A stretch of DNA of 64,000 bases from Arenimonas sp049195245 (GTDB lineage: Bacteria > Pseudomonadota > Gammaproteobacteria > Xanthomonadales > Xanthomonadaceae). The stretch covers positions 1,287,746 to 1,351,745 of the forward strand of contig NZ_JBMIRR010000027.1 in assembly GCF_049195245.1 (NCBI RefSeq). The letters are read 5' to 3'. The translations under genes were made by a program, and so were the position numbers. Of the stretch, positions 38,394-48,029 are shown in pieces. Under the pieces are notes generated by a model. The model was not told where the DNA came from. It saw only the letters and a program-made list of their open reading frames with translations, and did not search any database. Numbering within the stretch: position 1 is the stretch's first letter; the number at the start of each line of letters is the position of its first letter.

Positions 38394-39752
38394 TCAGGCC
38401 TCTCCGGCCACCATCATCCGCCCCACCAGGATAGAACCCACGGCCACGTGGGACCGGCGGTCCACGTCGGCGCCCACGGCCTCGATGGCCTGGAACAGGT
38501 CCTGCATGCGGCCGGCGATGGTGAGCTCGTCCACCGGGTGCACGATCTCGCCGTCCTGGACCCAGAAGCCCGAGGCGCCGCGGGAATAGTCGCCGGTAAC
38601 GGTATTGGCGCCCTGCCCCATCAGCTCGGTGACGAGAAGGCCGGTGCCCATGCCCCGCACCAGCGCATCCAGGCCCGGCGCATTGGCCTGCACCTGCAGG
38701 TTGTGCACGCCGCCGGCGTTGCCGGTGCTCTCCAGCCCCAGCTTGCGGGCCGAATAGCTGCCCAGCAGGTAGCGGCACAGCACACCGTCGCGCACCAGGT
38801 CCGAGTCCACGGTGGCCACGCCCTCGGCGTCGAACGCCGCCGAGCGCAGACCGCGCGGCAGGTGCGGGCGCTCCACGATCGAGAACCAGGGCGGCAGGAT
38901 GCGCTGGCCGGCCTGGTCGAGCAGGAAGCTGGCGCGGCGGTACAGGGCGCCACCCGAGATCGCGCCCAGCAGGTGGCCGACCAGGCTGCGCGCCATCTCG
39001 GGCGCGAACAGCACCGGGTAGTCGCCGGTGCGGATCGGCCGGGGATCGAGCCGGGCCACGGTGCGTTCGGCGGCCTGGCGCCCGACCTGCAGGGGCGACT
39101 CCAGGTCGTCGGGCGACAGTGCGCTGGTGTACCAGTAGTCGCGCTGCATCCCGTCGCCGCTGCCGGCGATCAGGGACAGGCTGAGCGAATGCTGGGTGCC
39201 GCGCTCGGCGCCGACGAAGCCGTGGCTGTTGGCGTACACCGACAGGCTTTCGCTGCTGTTGGCGCCGGCGCCGTCGGAGTTGGCGATGCGCGGGTCGGCC
39301 TCGCGGCCGGCGGCCTCGGCTTCCAGCGCGAGGGCGATCGCGCGGTCGGCGTCCAGCGGCCACGGGTGCCAGCTGTCGAATTCGCGAAGGTCCGTGGCCA
39401 GGCGCGCGGCATCGGCCAGGCCCGCCGCAGGGTCGGGCTCGGTATGGCGCGCGATCGCGCAGGCCTGGGCCACGGTGGCCTGCAGGCTGGCCGGCTGCAG
39501 GTCGGCGGTGCTGGCGCTGCCCTTGCGCTGGCCGAAGTACACCGTGACGCCGACGCCGCGGTCGCGGGTGCGCTCGACGGTTTCCACCTCGCCCATGCGC
39601 ACGTTCACCGACAGGCCGCTGTCCTCGTTCATGGCCACTTCGGCCTGGGTCGCGCCCAGGGCCTCGCACTGGCGCAGCACCTCGCGCGCCAGGCCCGACA
39701 GGCGCTGCAGGCGCGCCTGGGAATCATCGGAAGCTGCGGTCAGGGGGGTCAT
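38394..39752 (-). CDS. pmbA: Metalloprotease-associated protein PmbA (TldE)
   Basis: 452 aa. Partner of TldD in the heterodimeric TldD/E protease that matures modified peptides such as microcin B17 and acts on CcdA. TldE lacks the HExxxH motif, as does this protein, but shows NEDSGLSVNVRMGEVETVER, the RDRGVGVTVYFG segment and GDYSRGASGFWVQDGE. RBS AAGGAT precedes ATG 39752. Its partner tldD lies beyond darP. Confidence 0.95.
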   Translation of the reverse strand: MTPLTAASDDSQARLQRLSGLAREVLRQCEALGATQAEVAMNEDSGLSVNVRMGEVETVERTRDRGVGVTVYFGQRKGSASTADLQPASLQATVAQACAIARHTEPDPAAGLADAARLATDLREFDSWHPWPLDADRAIALALEAEAAGREADPRIANSDGAGANSSESLSVYANSHGFVGAERGTQHSLSLSLIAGSGDGMQRDYWYTSALSPDDLESPLQVGRQAAERTVARLDPRPIRTGDYPVLFAPEMARSLVGHLLGAISGGALYRRASFLLDQAGQRILPPWFSIVERPHLPRGLRSAAFDAEGVATVDSDLVRDGVLCRYLLGSYSARKLGLESTGNAGGVHNLQVQANAPGLDALVRGMGTGLLVTELMGQGANTVTGDYSRGASGFWVQDGEIVHPVDELTIAGRMQDLFQAIEAVGADVDRRSHVAVGSILVGRMMVAGEA

Positions 39753-39787
39753 GGGCGTATCCTTTCGCTCCGGAACGGTGGTGGACG

Positions 39788-40333
39788 ATGCACAGCGAAG
39801 ATTTCGACGAGGAAGACCAGGACTTCGGCCCCAGCCGCAGCGAGCAGCGCCGCGAGGCGCTGGGCGTGTTCGAGCTGGCGCTGCAGCTGGTCGAGCAGAG
39901 CGACGCGCGCATCCTGCAGATCCCGATGGACGAGGACCTGCGCACCCTGGTGCTGCAGTCCAAGAAGATCACCGCCCAAATCGCGCGGAAGCGGCAGGTG
40001 CAGTTCCTGGCCAAGATGATGCGGCGCGAGGACGACGAGGCCCTGCAGGCCATCCGCGCCGCGCTGGACCACGACCGGGTCGAGCGCCGGCGCGAGGCCG
40101 CGTCCCTGCACCGGGTCGAATACTGGCGCGACCGCCTGCTGGCCGAAGGCGACGACGCGCTGTCGGAGCTGCTGGTGGAATACCCGGCCGGCGACCGCCA
40201 GCAGCTGCGCCAGCTGGCCCGAAACGCGGGCCAGGAAAAACTGAAGAACAAACCGCCGCACGCCTCGCGCGAACTCTTCCGCGAACTGCGCACCCTCATC
40301 GCTGCCGATGAGGGTGGGGACGGGGCGTCCTGA
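39788..40333 (+). CDS. darP: Ribosome-associated protein YjgA/DarP
   Basis: 181 aa of the DUF615/YjgA family, a 50S assembly factor in E. coli. Contains KKITAQIARKRQVQFLAKMMR and the ALDELLVE/HPQ-like tail (SELLVEYPAGDRQQLRQLAR). It is divergent from pmbA with 35 bases between, and its 3' end faces tldD across a palindromic repeat. Confidence 0.93.
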   Translation: MHSEDFDEEDQDFGPSRSEQRREALGVFELALQLVEQSDARILQIPMDEDLRTLVLQSKKITAQIARKRQVQFLAKMMRREDDEALQAIRAALDHDRVERRREAASLHRVEYWRDRLLAEGDDALSELLVEYPAGDRQQLRQLARNAGQEKLKNKPPHASRELFRELRTLIAADEGGDGAS

Positions 40334-40342
40334 CGGGAGAAC

Positions 40343-40484
40343 TTTTTTTGCCACGGAATTACGCGGATGAACGCGGATAGGGCGAAGACATTCCAGTGAG
40401 GCGAGCATGTTCATGCCGGCCAGCCATATCCCGAACTTGCCTTTGCTTCATCCGCGTTCATCCGCGTAAATCCGCGGCAAAAAT
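40343..40484 (+). repeat. Palindromic intergenic repeat, copy A (decamer-phased arms)
   Basis: Two 30-base arms, 40349-40378 and 40450-40479, are inverted copies matching at 28 of 30 positions; flanking T- and A-runs extend the pairing outward. The right arm is three ATCCGCG units at exact 10-base spacing, ending GGCA. The ~70-base core between the arms is not obviously repeated. It lies between the convergent darP and tldD genes. A second relative lies at 48525-48716. Confidence 0.8.
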
Positions 40485-40492
40485 CTTCTTGG

Positions 40493-41935
40493 TCAAGCAC
40501 GGGTGCCGCCGATGGTCATGGCGTCTATCTTGAGGGTGGGCTGGCCGACGCCGACGGGCACGCTCTGGCCGTCCTTGCCGCAGATGCCCACGCCCTCGTC
40601 CAGCGCCAGGTCGCGGCCGACCATGCTCACGCGCGTCATCGCCTCCGGGCCGTTGCCGATCAGCGTGGCGCCCTTGACCGGACGCGTGATCTTCCCGTCC
40701 TCGATCAGGTAGGCCTCGGTGGCCGAGAACACGAACTTGCCGCTGGTGATGTCCACCTGGCCGCCGCCGAAGTTGGGCGCGTACAGGCCCTTCTTCACCG
40801 AGGCGATGATTTCGGCGGGATCGTAGTTGCCGGCCAGCATGTAGGTGTTGGTCATGCGCGGCATCGGCAGGTGCGCGAAGCTTTCGCGGCGGCCGTTGCC
40901 GGTGGGCGCCACGCCCATCAGGCGTGCATTGAGCGTGTCCTGCAGGTAGCCGCGCAGGATGCCGTCCTCGATCAGCGTGGTGCACTGGGTGGGGCTGCCC
41001 TCGTCGTCGATGTTGAGCGAGCCGCGCCGCCCCGGCAGCGTACCGTCGTCGACGATGGTGACGCCCGGGGCCGCCACGCGCTCGCCGATGCGGCCGGCGT
41101 ACACCGAGGTGCCCTTGCGGTTGAAGTCGCCCTCCAGCCCATGACCGACCGCTTCGTGCAGCAGCACGCCGGGCCAGCCCGGACCCAGCACCACCGGCAG
41201 CGTGCCGGCGGGCGCGTCCACGGCCTCCAGGTTCACCAGCGCCTGGCGCAGCGCTTCGGCAGCCACGGCCTGCGGCCGGCCACCGGAGAACAGTTCTTCG
41301 TACGAATAACGGCCGCCCGCACCCGAGTAGCCCTGCTCGCGACGCCCGTCCTGCTCGACGATCACCTGCACGTTGAAGCGAACCAGCGGCCGCACGTCGG
41401 CGGCGATCGCGCCGTCGCTGCGCGCCACCAGCACGGTGTCCACGCCGCCCGACAGGCTGACGATGACCTGGCGCACGCGCGGGTCGCGCGCGCGCAGCCA
41501 CTGGTCCACCTCGCGCAGGGTGGCGATCTTGGCGTCGGTGGCCATGCCGTCCACCGGATCCACCGGCGCGTACAGTTCGCGGCCCGGCACCACGATGCGC
41601 TGGCCACCGTCGGCCTGCGCACCGCCGCGGCTGATCGCACGCGCGGCCGAGGCCGATTCGAGCAGCGCGTCGGCGCGGATGTCGTCGGAATACGCAAAGC
41701 CGGTCTTCTCGCCGCTGACCGCACGCACGCCCACGCCCTGCTCGATCGCATGCGAGCCGTCCTTGACGATGCCGTCCTCCAGGCTCCAGCTCTCGCGCCG
41801 GCTGTGCTGGAAATACAGGTCGCCGTAGTCCACGCCCGGGCCCATCAGCCGGCCGAACGCCGCATCCAGGCCCTCCAGGCCCAGGCCACCGGGCGTGAGC
41901 AGGCGTGATTGCGCGAGTTGCAGGGTGTCGGACAT
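40493..41935 (-). CDS. tldD: Metalloprotease TldD
   Basis: 480 aa, active subunit of TldD/E. The zinc motif HEAVGHGLEGD (HExxxH) is present, followed by GVTIVDDGTLPGRRGSLNIDDEG and the C-terminal GGGQVDI.SGKFVFSATEAY region. ATG 41935 is followed by a typical TldD N-terminus; the frame continues upstream but is not protein-like there. Next gene upstream is yhdP. Confidence 0.96.
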   Translation of the reverse strand: MSDTLQLAQSRLLTPGGLGLEGLDAAFGRLMGPGVDYGDLYFQHSRRESWSLEDGIVKDGSHAIEQGVGVRAVSGEKTGFAYSDDIRADALLESASAARAISRGGAQADGGQRIVVPGRELYAPVDPVDGMATDAKIATLREVDQWLRARDPRVRQVIVSLSGGVDTVLVARSDGAIAADVRPLVRFNVQVIVEQDGRREQGYSGAGGRYSYEELFSGGRPQAVAAEALRQALVNLEAVDAPAGTLPVVLGPGWPGVLLHEAVGHGLEGDFNRKGTSVYAGRIGERVAAPGVTIVDDGTLPGRRGSLNIDDEGSPTQCTTLIEDGILRGYLQDTLNARLMGVAPTGNGRRESFAHLPMPRMTNTYMLAGNYDPAEIIASVKKGLYAPNFGGGQVDITSGKFVFSATEAYLIEDGKITRPVKGATLIGNGPEAMTRVSMVGRDLALDEGVGICGKDGQSVPVGVGQPTLKIDAMTIGGTRA

Positions 41936-41994
41936 GGGCGGCCAGTCGGGAAGTGAGTGGATGATGTTACAGGTGGGGGCGGTGGGGGGCGGAG

Positions 41995-44900
41995 TCAATT
42001 CGCTGACGGCCGCACGCTCTCGCGCGCCGCCGGCGGCCCCTTCTCCACCACTTCCACCTTCGGATCCGCCCACGGCCCGGTCACGTGGTAGACGGTGCGC
42101 GCGGCCTGCTTGAGCGGCTTCTGCAGCACGGCCTGGGCGACGGCGCCGACGGCGGCACCGACGGGGCCGCCGGCGATCGCGCCGATCGCAGGCAGCACGC
42201 CGCCGGTCTTGGGCAGCACTTCGATGCGCTGGTCGTACTGCTGGCTGCGCAGGTCGGTGGCGCCGCTGACGCGGATCTCGGCGGCCGGGCCGTCGATGCG
42301 CAGCAGGTCGGTGGTGGCGCGGCCATCGGCGAACACGAACTCGCCGCTCATGGTGTTGAAGCCGAAACCCTTGTCGAAGAAGTCGCTGAAATCCAGGGTC
42401 AGCCGGCGCGGGATCTCGGCCAGGCTGATCAGGCCCAGCACGCGGCCGCCACCCCCGGGCTCGAGTTCCAGCAGCTGGCCTTCGCCGACGTCGGCCTTCA
42501 TGCGGCCAGTGAAGCGCGAGAGCGCGAAGGCGCCGGGCGAACCGGGCCATCCGCCGTCGAGGCGGCCGCGGGTTTCGCCGTCCTCCACCATGCCGGCCAG
42601 GCCGAAGGCGCCGAGCAACTGCCCCAGGCTGCTGGCGCGGAATTCGACTGCGAAATCCGATCGGCTTGTGCCCACGCCGCTGCGGCGCCAGTCGCCGCTG
42701 GCCTTTAGCTCCAGGCTAGGCGTGCCGGTGGTGAAGCGCTCGATGCGCAGCCCGCCCTCGATCGGCTTGGCCACGAGTTCGGCGCGACCGAGTTCCAGTT
42801 TGCCCACGCGCAGGTCCTGCACGGCGAAATGCAGCGCCGGCACCGCCGCAGGATCGTTGCTGCGCCCGGCATCCTCGTCGGCGCGCTGCTGGTCGCGCGC
42901 CGCACGCGCGACGGCGTCGAGCTCCTCGACCGGCACCGGCGCGGGCTTCTCCGGCCAATGCAGGCGATCAAAGCTGCCCTTGACGCCGGCGGCGAGGTCG
43001 CGCGGGATCTCGACGTTGCCCAGGATGCCCGCGCCCGTCACCTGCACGCGCGTGCGCTGCGGTTCGCGCTGCAGGCGCAGGCGCGTGTCGGTGAAGGGTG
43101 AGCCCAGCAGGTCGAGCGAGGCGACGCGCAGGTCCACTTCGTTCAGCGCGCCGGCGCCATCGCCACCGGCTGCGAAGCCGATCCAGCCGGCGGCATCGAG
43201 CGTGTCCGCGGTGCCGCGCACCACCAAACCCTGGGCTGGCACCGGCAGCTCCGCACCCGGCCCGAGCTGCAGCAGTGCCGCCATCGCATCGTCGCGGCCC
43301 ATGCGGCCACGCAGGCGCAGCAGGCTGCCCCATTCCAGCGTGACTTCGCCATCGGTCACCGGCAGCGGCGCGGACAGGCGCAGCGGCCGGCCGATGCCCG
43401 CGGCCTTGCCCAAGGGCGCCGGCAGGCCCACGACGGTGCCGACCAGATCGGATTCCACCTGCAGCCGCGCCGGCGGCGCCGGCTGCCCTGGCACCGCCTG
43501 CGGCACGTCCACGGCCACGCGCCAGGCGCTGCTGCCGCTGAGATATTCGCGCAGCCAGGCCAGCGGCTCATGCCGTGCCAGCAGCACCTGCGGCGGGAAA
43601 GTTCCGTCCAGGCGGGCGCGTGCGGCAAGCGCCGCGCTGCCGGTGTAGGGCTCACCCACCGCCAGGTTGAACACGCCGGGCTGGCCCTCGAACTCGACCT
43701 GCAGATCCTCGGTGCCGAAGCCCTGGTCACTGAAGCGCGTCGTGCCGTTGACCTTGGCCAGGTCGATCTGCCAGCGCGGGTCGGACAGGTTGGCGTCCTG
43801 CAGCGTGAGCGTGCCCTCGATGCGGCGGCCGCCCAGGCGCGCGGCCAGCGGAAGGTCCAGCTGCAGCGAAACGGTGGCCGGTCCGCGGATGCGCGCGCTG
43901 AGCAGGTGCTCCTCGTACTTCGCGCGCAGCGGGCTGGCCAGCATCAGCGCCTGCAGCGACTCGCCATTGGCCGGCGAGTCGATGTCCAGGCGCAGGCGCG
44001 GGTCGCGGAAATCGGCGATGCCGCCGGCCACGCGACGCACGCGGTTGCCCTGGATCATGCCTTCGCCTTCCAGCGCCATGCCGGGGCCATCGAAGCTCAC
44101 GTCCAGGTCCAGGGCCTCGGCCTCGGGCCAGCCGGGATTGAAGGCAACGCGCGCCTCGCGCACGCGGGTGCGCGCATCGAAGCGGCCCTGGCCTTCGCGG
44201 AAGGGCCAGTCGTCCAGGTCGCCCGCCAGCACGGCGCGACCCCCGACCACGTCGCCCGCGCGCAGCGCATTGTCGAGCCATTCGATGGTGGCCGGCGGCA
44301 TCTTGCCCTGCACCCAGAACTTGCCGGCCGCCTGCACCGTGGACGGATCCACCGTGGCCGCCAGGTCCAGCCGCGGCTTGCTGCCGTCGCCCTGGAACAG
44401 CAGCTCGGCGCGCACGTGCGCACCAAAGTCCTCGCCGCGCACGCGCAGGCCGCTGGCGCCTACGGTCCAAAGTCCGCCGTCGCGCCACCACGCAAGGTTT
44501 CCGGCCAGGCGGAAATCCAGCGGCTGCCGGAAGCGCGGCCAGCTGAAGCGCGCCGGCCCCTCGGCCAGGCGCAGCACGCCGCCGTCCTGGTCGAAGGCGG
44601 CGTGGCCGCCCAGTCCCTGCACGCCCGGGCGATCGCCGTAGGGACTCCAGCCCACCGCATCGAAGCGCGCGGTGCCGGTCCAGCGCTCGCGGGTGCCCTG
44701 CACGCGCACGTCGTGCAGCTCGCCGTCGGGCGCGGCCTCGTGCAGCCACTCGCGCAGGCCGGGCGGCAGCGCGTCGCTCAGGCTAGCCAGCGCACGCGCG
44801 GGCGCGAAATCCATCCGGGGCGCCTGCAGCGCGTAGCGTTTGCCGCCCGCCAGCCACAGGCCATCGAAACTGCGCGGTTCGCGGCGGCCGGTCTGGTGGA

Positions 44901-45858
44901 AATGAAGTTCGGGCGCGTGCAGCTGCCAGCCGTTGTCGTCCACCTGCCAGCGCGCCAGCACGTCGGCGCGTTCGAACGCCACCGCGGGTGACTGCAGCCC
45001 GCCCGCCTCGCGCCGGCGCCAGGGCGTGCGTGAACTCAGGGCCAGCGGCGCGAACGCGGCGCGCGTGCGCACGTCCATCACCCGCTGGTTGTCGATGCGT
45101 GCCCACAGGTCCAGCTCGGCGCGGCCCGCCACCACCAGACCGGTGTCGGCCAGCAGCGGCGACCATTCGCCCAGCGACAGCCGGTCGCCGCCGGCCCACA
45201 GCTCGCCCGACCAGTCTTCGCGCGCCAGGTCGACCACGCCCGACAGCGGGGTGCCGCGCGGCGTGGCCCAGGCGCGCACGCCGGCCCGCAGCCGCTCGCC
45301 GCTGACGCGCAGGCGCAGGTCCAGCCGCGGCAGCGACAGCGGCTGTTCCAGCGCCGGCGAACGCACCGCCAGGCGCGCATGCTCGATCTGCAGTTCGCCC
45401 AGGGCCTCGAGCACGTCCAGCGGATCCACGCCCGGCTGGGGCTGGAACGGCAGTCCGACCATGCGCCAGCGCCGGTCCTCGCCCTGCTCCAGCGACAGCG
45501 ACAGGTCGCGCACCTTGAGTTCGGTCAGCGGTTCGCCCGGCAGCAGGCCGGAATACACGGCCACCAGCAGCTCGGCGCGGCCGATGTCGAGGCTGCGGTC
45601 GCCGGCGCCGATGCGCAGATCGTCGAGCGTGAAGCGGGGGCCGCGGCGCGTCCATTCCCCGCGCGCCAGACGGAAGCTGACGGGCTCACCCACTCGCTCG
45701 GACAGCCAGCTGGCCACCTTCTCGGGATTGCGCTCCACCAGCGGCAGCAGCTGGTTGAGCAGGCCCACCGCCACCGCCGCCAGGATCAGCACCACCAGCA
45801 GGCCGTACCCGACCCAGCGGCGCGTGTGGCGGATCCGTCGGCGCAGCGCGCTGGGCAT
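41995..45858 (-). CDS. yhdP: YhdP/AsmA-like protein (TIGR02099)
   Basis: 1287 aa, the normal size for YhdP. One N-terminal membrane anchor (WVGYGLLVVLILAAVAVG, ~15-32) is followed by a very long periplasmic beta-rich groove and the conserved C-terminal region with GRVLGLISLAEIPRRLTLDF and KTGGVLPAIGAIAGGPVGAA. In E. coli YhdP carries phospholipids from inner to outer membrane together with TamB and YdbH. It lies 6 bases downstream of rng, probably in the same transcript. Confidence 0.93.
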   Translation of the reverse strand: MPSALRRRIRHTRRWVGYGLLVVLILAAVAVGLLNQLLPLVERNPEKVASWLSERVGEPVSFRLARGEWTRRGPRFTLDDLRIGAGDRSLDIGRAELLVAVYSGLLPGEPLTELKVRDLSLSLEQGEDRRWRMVGLPFQPQPGVDPLDVLEALGELQIEHARLAVRSPALEQPLSLPRLDLRLRVSGERLRAGVRAWATPRGTPLSGVVDLAREDWSGELWAGGDRLSLGEWSPLLADTGLVVAGRAELDLWARIDNQRVMDVRTRAAFAPLALSSRTPWRRREAGGLQSPAVAFERADVLARWQVDDNGWQLHAPELHFHQTGRREPRSFDGLWLAGGKRYALQAPRMDFAPARALASLSDALPPGLREWLHEAAPDGELHDVRVQGTRERWTGTARFDAVGWSPYGDRPGVQGLGGHAAFDQDGGVLRLAEGPARFSWPRFRQPLDFRLAGNLAWWRDGGLWTVGASGLRVRGEDFGAHVRAELLFQGDGSKPRLDLAATVDPSTVQAAGKFWVQGKMPPATIEWLDNALRAGDVVGGRAVLAGDLDDWPFREGQGRFDARTRVREARVAFNPGWPEAEALDLDVSFDGPGMALEGEGMIQGNRVRRVAGGIADFRDPRLRLDIDSPANGESLQALMLASPLRAKYEEHLLSARIRGPATVSLQLDLPLAARLGGRRIEGTLTLQDANLSDPRWQIDLAKVNGTTRFSDQGFGTEDLQVEFEGQPGVFNLAVGEPYTGSAALAARARLDGTFPPQVLLARHEPLAWLREYLSGSSAWRVAVDVPQAVPGQPAPPARLQVESDLVGTVVGLPAPLGKAAGIGRPLRLSAPLPVTDGEVTLEWGSLLRLRGRMGRDDAMAALLQLGPGAELPVPAQGLVVRGTADTLDAAGWIGFAAGGDGAGALNEVDLRVASLDLLGSPFTDTRLRLQREPQRTRVQVTGAGILGNVEIPRDLAAGVKGSFDRLHWPEKPAPVPVEELDAVARAARDQQRADEDAGRSNDPAAVPALHFAVQDLRVGKLELGRAELVAKPIEGGLRIERFTTGTPSLELKASGDWRRSGVGTSRSDFAVEFRASSLGQLLGAFGLAGMVEDGETRGRLDGGWPGSPGAFALSRFTGRMKADVGEGQLLELEPGGGGRVLGLISLAEIPRRLTLDFSDFFDKGFGFNTMSGEFVFADGRATTDLLRIDGPAAEIRVSGATDLRSQQYDQRIEVLPKTGGVLPAIGAIAGGPVGAAVGAVAQAVLQKPLKQAARTVYHVTGPWADPKVEVVEKGPPAARESVRPSAN

Positions 45859-45864
45859 GGCCGC

Positions 45865-47352
45865 TTAGAGCAGCACCACGTCGTACTGCTCCTGCGCGTA
45901 CTGCTCGTCGGCCTGGAATCGGATGGTCTTGCCCAGGAATTCCTCAAGCTCGGCCACCGCGGCGGATTCCTCCTCGGTGATCTTGCCCACCACCTTGGGC
46001 GACGCGATCACCAGCAGCTGCGAGGCCTCGAACTGGCGCACGGCGCGGGTGATCTCGCGGAAGATCTCGTAGGTCAGGGTTTCGGCGGTCTTGAGCGTGC
46101 CGCGCCCGCCGCACTCATGGCAGGGCTCGCACAGCAGGCGCTCGAGGCTTTCGGTGGTGCGCTTGCGCGTCATTTCCACGAGGCCCAGCGGCGAGAACTC
46201 GTAGACCGAGGTGCGGGCGTGGTCGTGCGACAGGCCCTTCTCGAGCGTGCGCAGCACCTGGCGCTTGTGCTCGTCGTCGGTCATGTCGATGAAGTCGATG
46301 ATGATGATGCCGCCCAGGTTGCGCAGCCGAAGCTGGCGCGCGACGGCCTGCGCCGCCTCGAGGTTGGTGCGGTAGACGGTTTCCTCCAGGTTGCGCTGGC
46401 CCAGGAAGGAGCCGGTGTTCACGTCCACCGTGGCCATGGCCTCGGTCTGGTCGATGATCAGGTAGCCGCCGGACTTGAGCGGCACCTGCTTCTGCATCGC
46501 GCGCAGGATCTCGTCCTCGACGCCGTAGAGGTCGAAGATGGGGCGCTCGCCGGCGTAGTGCTCGATGCGCTCGGCCAGTTCGGGCATGAACTGGCGCGCG
46601 AACGCGGTCAGCCGGTCGAAGGCCTCGCGCGAGTCCACCCGCACCTTGTCCACTTCCTTGCGCATCAGGTCGCGCACGGCGCGCAGCGGCAGCGACAGGT
46701 CCTCGTAGATGCGCTGGCCGACCTTGGTGCTGGCGCTGGCGGCCTGGATCACGCCCCAGGCGCGGCGCAGGTAGGCCACGTCCTCGGCCAGGGCCTCGTC
46801 GGGCTGGCCCTCGGCATTGGTGCGCACGATGTAGCCCTGGCCCGAGCCGTTGGCCAGGGTGGCCATCAGGGTCTTGAGCCGGGCGCGCTCGGTTTCGTCC
46901 TCGATGCGCGCCGACACGCCCAGCACGCGCGAATGCGGCAGGAACACCAGGTAGCGCGAAGGAATCGAGATCTGCGTGGTCAGGCGCGCGCCCTTGCCGC
47001 CGATCGGGTCCTTGACCACCTGCACCACGATCTCCTGGCCTTCGTGCACCAGCGAGTTGATGGTGGGCGTGGGGCCGGGCGCGGGGGGCGCGGATTCCTC
47101 GCCCTCCACGGGCTGCGCCAGCGGCAGCTTGAGGATGTCGGAGGCGTGCAGGAACGCGGCGCGATCCAGCCCGATTTCCACGAATGCCGCCTGCATGCCC
47201 GGCATCACCCGCTGCACGCGGCCCTTGTAGATGTTGCCGACCACGCCCCGGCGCGAAGCGCGCTCGATGTGCAGTTCCTGCAGCATGCCGTTCTCGACCA
47301 CCGCCACGCGGGTCTCGCGCGGCGTCACGTTGATCAGGATTTCCTCGGACAC
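45865..47352 (-). CDS. rng: Ribonuclease G
   Basis: Endoribonuclease that matures 16S rRNA 5' ends and degrades some mRNAs. 495 aa from a GTG start. Motifs: S1-like domain (GNIYKGRVQRVMPGMQAAFVEIG), catalytic IIIDFIDMTDDEHK, zinc link CEPCHECGGRGT. It lacks the RNase E C-terminal scaffold, which separates it from rne. Followed by yhdP, as in E. coli. Confidence 0.96.
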   Translation of the reverse strand: MSEEILINVTPRETRVAVVENGMLQELHIERASRRGVVGNIYKGRVQRVMPGMQAAFVEIGLDRAAFLHASDILKLPLAQPVEGEESAPPAPGPTPTINSLVHEGQEIVVQVVKDPIGGKGARLTTQISIPSRYLVFLPHSRVLGVSARIEDETERARLKTLMATLANGSGQGYIVRTNAEGQPDEALAEDVAYLRRAWGVIQAASASTKVGQRIYEDLSLPLRAVRDLMRKEVDKVRVDSREAFDRLTAFARQFMPELAERIEHYAGERPIFDLYGVEDEILRAMQKQVPLKSGGYLIIDQTEAMATVDVNTGSFLGQRNLEETVYRTNLEAAQAVARQLRLRNLGGIIIIDFIDMTDDEHKRQVLRTLEKGLSHDHARTSVYEFSPLGLVEMTRKRTTESLERLLCEPCHECGGRGTLKTAETLTYEIFREITRAVRQFEASQLLVIASPKVVGKITEEESAAVAELEEFLGKTIRFQADEQYAQEQYDVVLL

Positions 47353-47395
47353 GGGGTTCCCTCGGGTGGATCGATCGGGTGGTGCGGCGAAGGCC

Positions 47396-47965
47396 TCATT
47401 CCAGCAGGCCGAACCCGCGCAGCAACTCGGCGGTCTCGTGCAGCGGCAGGCCCATGACGCCGGAGTGGCTGCCGGAAAGGTGCGAGACGAAGGCCGCGGC
47501 GCGGCCTTGGATTGCGTAGGCGCCGGCCTTGCCGAAGCATTCGCCGGTGGCCAGGTAGGCGTCGATGCGGGCCGGCGTGAGCGTCTCGAAGCGCACGTCG
47601 GTCAGGCTGGTGGCATGCAGCTCGCGGCCGGCGTCCACCAGCCACACCGTGGACACCACGCGGTGCGTGCGGCCCGACAGCAGGCCGAGCATGCGGGCCG
47701 CCTCGGCCGCGTCAGCCGGCTTGCCGAACACGACGTCGTCAAGCACGACCTCGGTGTCCGCGCCCAGCACCACCGCACCGGGCGTGCCGACCACCGCCAG
47801 CAGGCCGGCGCCGGCCTTTTCGCGCGCCACGCGGCTGACATAGGCTTCGGGCGGTTCGCCCGGCAGGCGCTGTTCGGGAACGTCCACGTCCAGCAGCCCG
47901 AACTGCATCCCCAACTGGGTGAGCAACTCGCGGCGGCGTGGCGATTGCGAGGCTAGATAGAGCAT
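47396..47965 (-). CDS. maf: Maf family nucleotide pyrophosphatase
   Basis: 189 aa. House-cleaning NTP pyrophosphatase, with the family start LYLASQSPRRRELLTQLG, VARxKA segment, LGADTEVVLDD and the C-terminal YAIQGRAAAFVSHLSGSHSGVMGLPL. The YhdE subgroup hydrolyses dTTP/UTP. ATG 47965 was chosen because LYLASQSPRR normally begins the protein. Precedes rng in the common maf-rng order. Confidence 0.94.
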   Translation of the reverse strand: MLYLASQSPRRRELLTQLGMQFGLLDVDVPEQRLPGEPPEAYVSRVAREKAGAGLLAVVGTPGAVVLGADTEVVLDDVVFGKPADAAEAARMLGLLSGRTHRVVSTVWLVDAGRELHATSLTDVRFETLTPARIDAYLATGECFGKAGAYAIQGRAAAFVSHLSGSHSGVMGLPLHETAELLRGFGLLE

Positions 47966-48029
47966 CCGGCAAGCATAGCCGCTGAGGCCGGGGTCGGGCA
48001 CCCGCGGCGGGTCGACGGCCCGCTGTCGT

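Noticed and set aside
40343..40484. Palindromic element considered as a bidirectional terminator
   Set aside because: The stem is followed by A-runs, not T-runs, in both directions, because the T/A flanks are part of the pairing; a repeat element fits better.
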